DNA of 7,805 nt, from contig NZ_CALCYR010000183.1 in assembly GCF_937906425.1 (NCBI RefSeq), positions 1-7,805 on the forward strand. Direction: 5' to 3'. The notes below the pieces were generated by a model. The model was not told the origin of the DNA. It ran no database searches and saw only the letters and a program-made list of their open reading frames with translations. Shown here in pieces: positions 1 through 4,973 of the stretch; position 1 is the stretch's first letter, and each line of letters begins with the position of its first letter. The translations under genes were made by a program, and so were the position numbers. The DNA comes from an uncultured Methanobrevibacter sp. (GTDB lineage Archaea > Methanobacteriota > Methanobacteria > Methanobacteriales > Methanobacteriaceae).

Positions 1-59
1 CTCTCAAATTCTATTTCAAAATACTCTCAAATTCTATTTCAAAATACTCTCAAATTCTA
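1..59. repeat. Tandem direct repeat, 23-bp unit, cut by the window edge
   Basis: Two identical 23-bp units lie at 1-23 and 24-46. Each begins CTCTCAAATTCTA and ends TTTCAAAATA. A third copy starts at 47 and matches for 13 bases, to position 59, before diverging into plain A/T sequence. The array starts exactly at the window edge, so more units may lie to the left. There is no spacer between units, so this is not a CRISPR array. It sits upstream of the wecC leader and may belong to the end of the preceding intergenic region. Its function is unknown; slippage during replication is the simplest origin. Confidence 0.9.
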
Positions 60-88
60 ATTTTATTAATATTTATATTAAATAAAAT

Positions 89-100
89 CGAAATATATAA
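89..100 (+). promoter_or_regulatory. Candidate archaeal TATA box for wecC
   Basis: The sequence CGAAATATATAA has a short purine-rich BRE-like stretch followed by a TATA-like core. Archaeal transcription usually starts about 25 nt downstream of the box, which would place the start near 120-125 and give a leader of roughly 100 nt before the wecC ATG. In DNA this A/T-rich, TATA-like strings occur by chance, so this is a weak call based on sequence and position only. Confidence 0.35.
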
Positions 101-132
101 ATTGATAAACTATTAATTTAAAGAAAAATCAG

Positions 133-153
133 GCAATAATTTAAAATTATTGC
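133..153. promoter_or_regulatory. Near-perfect palindrome in the wecC leader (operator or RNA hairpin)
   Basis: GCAATAATTT at 133-142 and AAATTATTGC at 144-153 are exact reverse complements around a single central A, giving 10-bp arms. The GC ends stand out in A/T-only surroundings. As DNA this is the form of a dimeric regulator's operator, placed just after the predicted transcription start. As RNA a one-base loop cannot form, so the inner pairs would have to open, leaving a stem of about 8-9 bp. The 3' arm can also pair with the wecC ribosome binding site region (see findings). The function is inferred. Confidence 0.5.
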
Positions 154-219
154 AAATCAACTAACAAAATAAAAGAAAATGATTATAGAATTATTTAAAA
201 AAAATTCAGGGCGATAATT

Positions 220-1479
220 ATGAAAATTTGTATTGTAGGACAAGGTTATATCGGATTGCCAACTGCAGCATTGTTTGCTAAAAAAGGATGTGAAGTCATT
301 GGAGTGGATATAAACGAAAAGATTGTAGAAAAACTAAACCAGGGAATAGCCCATATAGAAGAACCGGGCATTTCCGATGCAATCAATAATGCTGTTGAAC
401 AAGGCCATTACAGTGCTTCCCTAAAACCTGAAGAGGCAGACACATTCATAATAACAGTGCCTACACCTTATGTTAAGGAAGACTTAAGCTGTGACTTAAG
501 CTATGTCATATCTGCATGCAATTCAATTTTAGATGTTTTAAATAAAGGAAATGTAGTTATTATAGAATCTACCATAGCTCCAATGTCTACAGATGAAATA
601 ATCAAGCCTATTTTTGAAAATGAAGGCTATAAAATTGGAGAAGATTTGTTCCTTGCTCACTGCCCTGAAAGAGTTCTTCCCGGACAAATCATGGAGGAAT
701 TGGTAAACAACAATAGAATCGTTGGAGGAATAACTCCAGAATGTAGTAAAAAAGCTGCAGATGTTTATAGAACCTTTGTAAAAGGAGAAATAATTGAAAC
801 CGAAGCTAAAACTGCAGAATTATCAAAATGTATGGAAAATACATTTAGAGATGTAAACATTGCACTTGCTAACGAACTTGCTAAAATATGTGCTGAAATT
901 GGAGTTAACGCACTTGACGTTATTGAAATGGCTAATAAGCATCCAAGAGTAAATATACACTCTCCAGGACCTGGTGTTGGAGGACACTGTTTGGCAATAG
1001 ATCCTTACTTCATCTATGCAAAGGCACCTGAAACAGCAAAGATAATCAAGTTGGCAAGGGACACCAATAACAGCATGCCAGGATTTGTTATTGAAAACAC
1101 TGGAAAAATCCTATCAAAGCTTGATGAGGATGGAGAAAAGATTTCAGTTCTTGGAGTTGCATACAAGGGAAATACAGATGATGCAAGGGAAAGTCCTGCA
1201 TTTGAAATAATAGCTGGATTAAAGGCTGCAGGATATGAAATAGTTATTCACGACCCTCACTTTGACAATCCTGAATACAAGGACCTTGAAGAGGCAACAA
1301 AAGACTCCTCAATGGTTTTAATTTTAAGCGACCACAATCAATTCAAGGAACTTGATTACGAATTATTGATAAATAATATGAAAACCCCTATTATTTTCGA
1401 CACTAAAAACATAATAAAGGAAGTTCCAGAGGAAATCACTTTAATAAACTATGGAAACTTGTATAAATTTATTAATTAA
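220..1479 (+). CDS. wecC: UDP-N-acetyl-D-mannosamine dehydrogenase family protein (nucleotide-sugar 6-dehydrogenase)
   Basis: This is a cytoplasmic NAD-dependent enzyme that oxidises C6 of a UDP-sugar in two steps, most likely UDP-ManNAc to UDP-ManNAcA, for surface polysaccharide or glycan synthesis. The 419 residues show the whole UDP-glucose/UDP-ManNAc dehydrogenase layout. The N-terminal Rossmann motif is GQGYIG (7-12), with Asp30 closing the second strand. TVPTP lies at 79-83, EST at 116-118 and PERVLPG at 149-155. The central helix carries Lys203 and NTFRDVNIALANE (207-219). The catalytic Cys257 is in GGHCLAIDPYF. The C-terminal UDP-binding domain contains LGVAYKGNTDDARESP (311-326). Length is normal for the family. 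The ATG has AGGGCGAT four bases upstream. The closest characterised archaeal relative I can name is MMP0706 of Methanococcus maripaludis. No 2-epimerase partner (wecB) is visible. The exact substrate (ManNAc, GalNAc or another HexNAc) is not settled by motifs. Confidence 0.92.
   Translation: MKICIVGQGYIGLPTAALFAKKGCEVIGVDINEKIVEKLNQGIAHIEEPGISDAINNAVEQGHYSASLKPEEADTFIITVPTPYVKEDLSCDLSYVISACNSILDVLNKGNVVIIESTIAPMSTDEIIKPIFENEGYKIGEDLFLAHCPERVLPGQIMEELVNNNRIVGGITPECSKKAADVYRTFVKGEIIETEAKTAELSKCMENTFRDVNIALANELAKICAEIGVNALDVIEMANKHPRVNIHSPGPGVGGHCLAIDPYFIYAKAPETAKIIKLARDTNNSMPGFVIENTGKILSKLDEDGEKISVLGVAYKGNTDDARESPAFEIIAGLKAAGYEIVIHDPHFDNPEYKDLEEATKDSSMVLILSDHNQFKELDYELLINNMKTPIIFDTKNIIKEVPEEITLINYGNLYKFIN
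481..504 (+). repeat. 12-bp in-frame tandem duplication inside wecC
   Basis: GACTTAAGCT at 481-490 is repeated exactly at 493-502, and the two 12-bp units differ only at their second-last base (GT versus AT). They encode DLS-C-DLS-Y at residues 88-95, in the loop between the TVPTP strand and the following helix. Family members usually have one DLSYV here as far as I recall. A small tandem duplication adding or overwriting four residues is therefore plausible. The frame stays open and the nearby motifs are intact, so the enzyme is probably not damaged. Confidence 0.7.
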
Positions 1480-1607
1480 GTAGGATTAGAATTAAAGAGT
1501 AAAAATCCATATTCATATTAATTAATTTATCAAAAAAACCATAAAAAAGCAAAAAAACTAAAAAAATTTAAAATTCATGTTCATTTTAATTATAAAAACA
1601 ACTGGCT

Positions 1608-1646
1608 AACTTAAACAAGAATTTTAAGTTTATTAATAATTTTTTT
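1608..1646 (+). terminator. Candidate hairpin plus T-run
   Basis: AACTTAAA (1608-1615) and TTTAAGTT (1623-1630) are exact reverse complements with a 7-base loop. A run of seven T follows at 1640-1646. Archaeal termination needs mainly a T-rich stretch on the coding strand, and this is the longest T-run between wecC and leuC. It could therefore end wecC transcription. The stem has only two G/C pairs and is weak, so the hairpin may be incidental. Confidence 0.35.
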
Positions 1647-1684
1647 AAACTTAAAATTAATTTTTATTAATACAAACAATTTTA

Positions 1685-1745
1685 AAAAATTCTTTGTAAA
1701 ATAAGAAGAAATAAAAATAAAATTAAAATAAAAATTCTTTGTAAA
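1685..1745. repeat. 16-bp perfect direct repeat upstream of leuC
   Basis: AAAAATTCTTTGTAAA occurs at 1685-1700 and again, without mismatch, at 1730-1745. The copies are 45 bp apart start to start, and the second ends 56 bases before the leuC ATG. The core TTCTTTGTAAA contains C and G in a region that otherwise has almost none, so simple composition is not a full explanation. Candidates are a paired regulator site for the leucine operon or a slippage product. No regulator gene is in the window to link to it. Confidence 0.6.
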
Positions 1746-1801
1746 CAGAACAAAAGAATAAAAACAAAAAATTTATTTAAAACTCTACAAAGGGTGTTAA
1801 A

Positions 1802-3076
1802 ATGTCTACAATTGCTGAAAAAATATTAGCAAGAGCTTCTGGTAAAGGAGAAGTAGAGGCTGGAGAAATAGTTATGGCGGATATTGACATAGCCATGATT
1901 CATGATTTAACTGGACCTCTTGCAGTTGAATCATTCAATAAAATAGGAACTGAAAAGGTCTGGGACCCATCAAAAATAGTTATTCCATTTGATCATCAGG
2001 TTCCTGCAGATTCTCTAGACTCAGCAAACAATCATATCTTTATGAGGAATTTTGTCAAGGCGCAAAATATAGAAAACTTTTATGATGTTAACGAAGGAGT
2101 GTGCCATCAGGTTTTACCTGAAAAGGGCCATGTGCTTCCAGGTACATTAATTGTAGGTGCAGACTCACATACATGTACATATGGAGCATTGGGAAGCTTT
2201 TCCACAGGAATCGGTTCAACAGATATGGCAATGGTTTTATCAACAGGACAGTTATGGTTTAAGGTTCCTGAAACAATCAGATTCAATGTAGAGGGAAAGC
2301 TAAAGGAGAATGTTTCTGCAAAGGATGTGATTTTAAATATTATCGGCCAGGTTGGGGCTGATGGAGCCAGTTACAAATCCTGCGAATTTGCAGGAGAGAC
2401 CATTTCCGAGATGAACATCTCACAAAGAATGGTATTGTCAAACATGGCCATTGAAATGGGTGGAAAAACCGGAATTATAGAACCTGACACAAAAACCTAC
2501 CACTACTTGGAAAATAGAGTCAGCGAAAAAAATAAGGCCAGATTAAATGCATTCAAGAAAAAATCCAATTTAAAAACTGATTTAGACTCTGCAAGCCTTG
2601 AAATCATTGATATTGATGTTTCAAACCTTGAGCCACAGGTAGCATGTCCTCACAATGTGGATAATGTAAAGCCTGCAAGTGAATTGGACATTGAAATAGA
2701 CCAAGTATTTATCGGTTCATGTACAAACGGCAGAATTGAGGACTTAAGGGATGCTGCAAAAATCCTTAAGGGAAATAAGGTAGCTAAAGGTACAAGAATG
2801 CTAATAATTCCTGCTTCAAGAGAGATTTATCTCAATGCATTAAATGAGGGTTTAATCAAGATATTCATCGAAGCTGGAGCATTGGTTTCTGCACCATGCT
2901 GCGGACCTTGCCTTGGAGGCCATACCGGACTTATCGGTCCTGGAGAGGTCAGTCTTTCAACCTCAAACAGAAACTTTAAGGGAAGGCAAGGCAGTCCTGA
3001 AGGGGAAGTTTACCTATCCTCTGCAAAAGTGGCTGCATGGTCTGCAATAGAAGGAAGAATAAGTGTAAAAGAGTAA
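1802..3076 (+). CDS. leuC: 3-isopropylmalate dehydratase (isomerase), large subunit
   Basis: This is the catalytic large subunit of an aconitase-family isomerase. With LeuD it converts 2-isopropylmalate to 3-isopropylmalate through a [4Fe-4S] cluster; methanogen versions also act on citramalate. At 424 residues it has the short archaeal length. Visible motifs are FDHQVP (63-68), EGVCHQ (98-103), GADSHTCTYGALG (119-131) and GGKTGIIEPD (220-229). The three cluster ligands are Cys307 in GSCTNG, and Cys367 and Cys370 in CCGPC. The tail has STSNRNFKGRQG (386-397). The N-terminal half reads like the LeuC type (MJ0499), while APCCGPCLGGH also recalls methanogen homoaconitase HacA (MJ1003), so the large subunit alone does not settle the substrate; the LeuD partner favours isopropylmalate. 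The start ATG has AGGGTG five bases upstream. leuD follows after 13 nt, implying one transcript. Confidence 0.88.
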   Translation: MSTIAEKILARASGKGEVEAGEIVMADIDIAMIHDLTGPLAVESFNKIGTEKVWDPSKIVIPFDHQVPADSLDSANNHIFMRNFVKAQNIENFYDVNEGVCHQVLPEKGHVLPGTLIVGADSHTCTYGALGSFSTGIGSTDMAMVLSTGQLWFKVPETIRFNVEGKLKENVSAKDVILNIIGQVGADGASYKSCEFAGETISEMNISQRMVLSNMAIEMGGKTGIIEPDTKTYHYLENRVSEKNKARLNAFKKKSNLKTDLDSASLEIIDIDVSNLEPQVACPHNVDNVKPASELDIEIDQVFIGSCTNGRIEDLRDAAKILKGNKVAKGTRMLIIPASREIYLNALNEGLIKIFIEAGALVSAPCCGPCLGGHTGLIGPGEVSLSTSNRNFKGRQGSPEGEVYLSSAKVAAWSAIEGRISVKE

Positions 3077-3089
3077 ATTGAGGGTTTTT

Positions 3090-3578
3090 ATGAAAGGGAA
3101 AGTATGGAAATTTGGAAATGACATTGATACAGACATTATTCTTCCAGGAAGATATTTGATTTATACAGATGAGGAAACATTGTCAAAACATTGTATGGAA
3201 GGTTTGGACAGTGATTTTAATGAAAAGGTTAATCCTGGAGACTTTATTCTTGCAGGAAAAAACTTTGGATGCGGATCCAGTAGGGAACACGCTCCAATAG
3301 CCATTAAGGGCTGTGGAATATCAGCAGTGATTGCTGAATCATTTGCAAGAATTTTCTATAGAAATGCTACAAATATTGGAATTCCGCTTTTGGAAGCTCC
3401 TGGAATTAGTGAAGCAATTAGTCAAGGGGAGGAAATTGAAATTGATATGGAAAAGGGAATTATCATATCAGAAAGTAAAAAGGAATATCCATTTAAGAAA
3501 TTGCCTCCATTCATGCTTGAAATACTTGAATCAGGCGGACTAATAAATTATTTAAGAGAAAAAAACGAAGAAAACTAG
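3090..3578 (+). CDS. leuD: 3-isopropylmalate dehydratase (isomerase), small subunit
   Basis: This is the small swivel-domain subunit that completes the active site of LeuC. Its 162 residues contain VWKFGNDIDTDIILPG (5-20), the substrate loop YLIY (22-25), NFGCGSSREHAP (58-69) and ESFARIFYRNATNIG (83-97). In methanogens the loop after the first strands separates the two paralogues: YLRT in homoaconitase HacB and YLV(Y/M) in LeuD. YLIY fits LeuD, as does the overall match to MJ1277. I chose the ATG at 3090 because GAGGG (3080-3084) sits five bases before it. An in-frame TTG at 3078 would add MRVF and also aligns with the N-terminus of MJ1277 as I recall it, but it has no good ribosome binding site, and GAGGG would then lie inside the gene. 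The gene belongs with leuC on one transcript. Confidence 0.9.
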   Translation: MKGKVWKFGNDIDTDIILPGRYLIYTDEETLSKHCMEGLDSDFNEKVNPGDFILAGKNFGCGSSREHAPIAIKGCGISAVIAESFARIFYRNATNIGIPLLEAPGISEAISQGEEIEIDMEKGIIISESKKEYPFKKLPPFMLEILESGGLINYLREKNEEN

Positions 3579-3605
3579 AATATTATTAAACTTTAAAAAA
3601 TATTG

Positions 3606-3703
3606 ATTGATTAAAATTAATTAAAAACAATTAGAAAATAAAAAAATTAAAAATTAAAAAACAATAAAAAAATTGATTAAAATTAATTAAAAGACCAATT
3701 AGA
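3606..3703. repeat. Imperfect direct repeat between leuD and leuB
   Basis: Two copies of about 30 bases lie at 3606-3635 and 3672-3703. Both begin ATTGATTAAAATTAATTAAAA and end CAATTAGA, apart from a short indel: the second reads GAC where the first reads A before CAATTAGA. The second copy ends 19 bases before the leuB ATG and contains AAAGACCAATTA (3690-3701), which recurs exactly after leuB at 4835-4846. The rest of this 144-base gap is A-rich with no gene. The leuB ribosome binding site is GAGGG at 3712-3716. The role is unknown. Confidence 0.65.
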
Positions 3704-3722
3704 ATAAAAAAGAGGGTTAAAA

Positions 3723-4706
3723 ATGTACAATATTGCAGTTATTCCCGGAGACGGAATAGGTAGGGAAGTAATGGAAGTTACAATAGACATCCTAAAATCA
3801 TTGGATATTGAATTTGATTTTAAATTTGGTGAAGCTGGAGACGAATGTCTTGAAAAGACTGGAGTGGCTTTACCTGATGAAACAATCGAACTTGCTAGAA
3901 ACTCAGATGCTTGTTTGTTTGGAGCTGTTGGAGAAACTGCAGCAGATGTTATTGTAAAACTTAGACAGGAATTGAACCTATTTGCAAACCTAAGACCTGT
4001 AAAATCCTATCCAAACACAAATGCCCTTTTTGAAAATCTGGACTTTATGATAGTAAGGGAAAATACAGAAGGAATGTATATTGCAAAAGAGGAATCCTAT
4101 ACAGAGGAAGGAGCTGTTGCAAACAGAATAATTACTAGAAAAGCTTCAAATAGAATAATTGATTATGCTTTCCAATATGCAAGAGACAACGGCAAATCCA
4201 AGGTGACAGGAGTTCACAAGGCCAATGTATTAAAGAAAACAGACGGACTCTTTAGGGAATGCCTATATGATATTGCTGAAAAATATGATGACATTGAAGT
4301 TGAGGACTTCTATGTTGATGCAACTGCAATGTACCTGATTACAAGACCTGAAAGCTTTGAGGTAATTGTAACCACAAACCTCTTTGGAGACATCTTATCT
4401 GATGAGGGAGCAGGCCTTGTTGGAGGATTGGGAATGATTCCATCTGGAAACATTGGAGAGAAAACTGGATTGTTTGAACCAGTGCACGGCTCTGCACCGG
4501 ACATTGCAGGTCAAGGAATAGCTAATCCAATTGCAATGCTATTGTCCGCATGCATGATGTTGAATTTCCTTAAGGAGTATGAAGCAGAAGAAAGATTAAA
4601 TAATGCTGTTTTAGAAGTTTTAAAAGAAGGAAAAATACTTACTCCGGACCTTGGAGGAAATGCAAGCACTAAAGAAGTCGCTGCCCACATTAAAGAATTC
4701 TTATAA
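3723..4706 (+). CDS. leuB: 3-isopropylmalate dehydrogenase (methanogen LeuB type, probably also 3-methylmalate)
   Basis: This cytoplasmic NAD-dependent oxidative decarboxylase turns 3-isopropylmalate into 2-oxoisocaproate. The 327 residues form a complete isocitrate/isopropylmalate dehydrogenase. IPGDGIGREV lies at 7-16, GETAADVIVKLR at 70-81 and NLRPVK at 89-94. The substrate arginines are Arg81, Arg91 and Arg112 (in VRENTEG), with Tyr119. Lys166 is in HKANVLK, the metal-binding aspartates are Asp199, Asp223 and Asp227 (FGDILSDEGAG), and HGSAPDIAG (255-263) forms the cofactor loop. It resembles MJ0720, which I recall as accepting both isopropylmalate and 3-methylmalate, more than the homoisocitrate dehydrogenase AksF (MJ1596). 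It follows leuD after 144 bases and has its own ribosome binding site (GAGGG, six bases before ATG). Whether it shares the leuCD transcript is unclear; no terminator is obvious between them. Confidence 0.9.
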   Translation: MYNIAVIPGDGIGREVMEVTIDILKSLDIEFDFKFGEAGDECLEKTGVALPDETIELARNSDACLFGAVGETAADVIVKLRQELNLFANLRPVKSYPNTNALFENLDFMIVRENTEGMYIAKEESYTEEGAVANRIITRKASNRIIDYAFQYARDNGKSKVTGVHKANVLKKTDGLFRECLYDIAEKYDDIEVEDFYVDATAMYLITRPESFEVIVTTNLFGDILSDEGAGLVGGLGMIPSGNIGEKTGLFEPVHGSAPDIAGQGIANPIAMLLSACMMLNFLKEYEAEERLNNAVLEVLKEGKILTPDLGGNASTKEVAAHIKEFL

Positions 4707-4727
4707 ATTAAATCATTGCTTTAAAAA

Positions 4728-4745
4728 GTTTTATAAATATAAAAC
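4728..4745. promoter_or_regulatory. Palindromic TATA-like site after leuB
   Basis: GTTTTATA (4728-4735) and TATAAAAC (4738-4745) are exact reverse complements around AA, and the centre reads TTTATAAATA, a good archaeal TATA box. It lies 22 bases after the leuB stop. If it drives the glycosyltransferase at 4974, transcription would begin near 4765 and leave a leader of about 210 nt containing the three repeats at 4785-4933. It could instead be a weak hairpin at the end of leuB, or an operator. Sequence evidence only. Confidence 0.35.
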
Positions 4746-4784
4746 AATTAAAGAGTTCATTAAAAAACAATAATTAATAAATTC

Positions 4785-4933
4785 ATTTAAAGAACAATTA
4801 AACTAAAAAAAATATAAAATAAATAAGTTAATTTAAAGACCAATTAAACTAAAAAAAATTAAAAAAATAACTTATCTAAAAAATACTAAAAAATAAAAAA
4901 AAGTCATTTAAAGCCCAATAAACTACTAAAAAT
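4785..4933. repeat. Three-copy direct repeat, about 29 bp, upstream of the glycosyltransferase
   Basis: Copies lie at 4785-4813, 4831-4859 and 4906-4933. The first two differ at one position in 29 and begin ATTTAAAGAACAATTAAACT and ATTTAAAGACCAATTAAACT. The third begins ATTTAAAGCCCAATAAACTA and is degenerate. Start-to-start spacing is 46 and 75 bp, too uneven for CRISPR. The 267-base gap from 4707 to 4973 holds these, the palindrome at 4728 and A-rich filler; I see no gene in it. A shorter version sits in front of leuB. Confidence 0.75.
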
Positions 4934-4973
4934 AAAAAGCCAGAAATATTTCAATAAAATGTGAGGAAAATTT

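Larger units (their letters stand above)
1480..1801. other. Noncoding gap between wecC and leuC
   Basis: This stretch of about 320 bases is almost entirely A/T and contains no credible gene. Going rightwards, it holds a hairpin followed by a T-run (1608-1646), an inverted ATTAAT pair (1656-1661 and 1666-1671), a 16-bp direct repeat (1685-1700 and 1730-1745) and the leuC ribosome binding site AGGGTG (1791-1796, five bases before the ATG). The wecC transcript probably ends here and the leuCD promoter probably lies here. I cannot identify one convincing TATA box because many A/T strings would fit. Confidence 0.75.

Noticed and set aside
1..59. CRISPR or insertion-sequence end
   Set aside because: The units are head to tail without spacers and there are no inverted ends or transposase.
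1480..1801. tRNA, small RNA or riboswitch in the wecC-leuC gap
   Set aside because: There are no G/C-rich stems, no tRNA T-loop or anticodon pattern and no T-box-like motif; only weak A/T stems are present.
3078..3089. TTG start giving leuD four extra residues (MRVF)
   Set aside because: No ribosome binding site precedes it, whereas GAGGG sits five bases before the ATG at 3090. The extension does align with a Methanocaldococcus homologue as I recall it, so it is not excluded.
3331..3543. 70-residue frame inside leuD, same strand
   Set aside because: It overlaps a well-supported gene in another frame, has no ribosome binding site and resembles no family.
4310..4504. 64-residue minus-strand frame within leuB
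   Set aside because: It is antisense to conserved dehydrogenase motifs and its composition mirrors the + strand codons.
4785..4933. CRISPR array
   Set aside because: There are only three copies, with uneven 46- and 75-bp spacing, a degenerate third copy and A-rich low-complexity intervals, and no cas genes.
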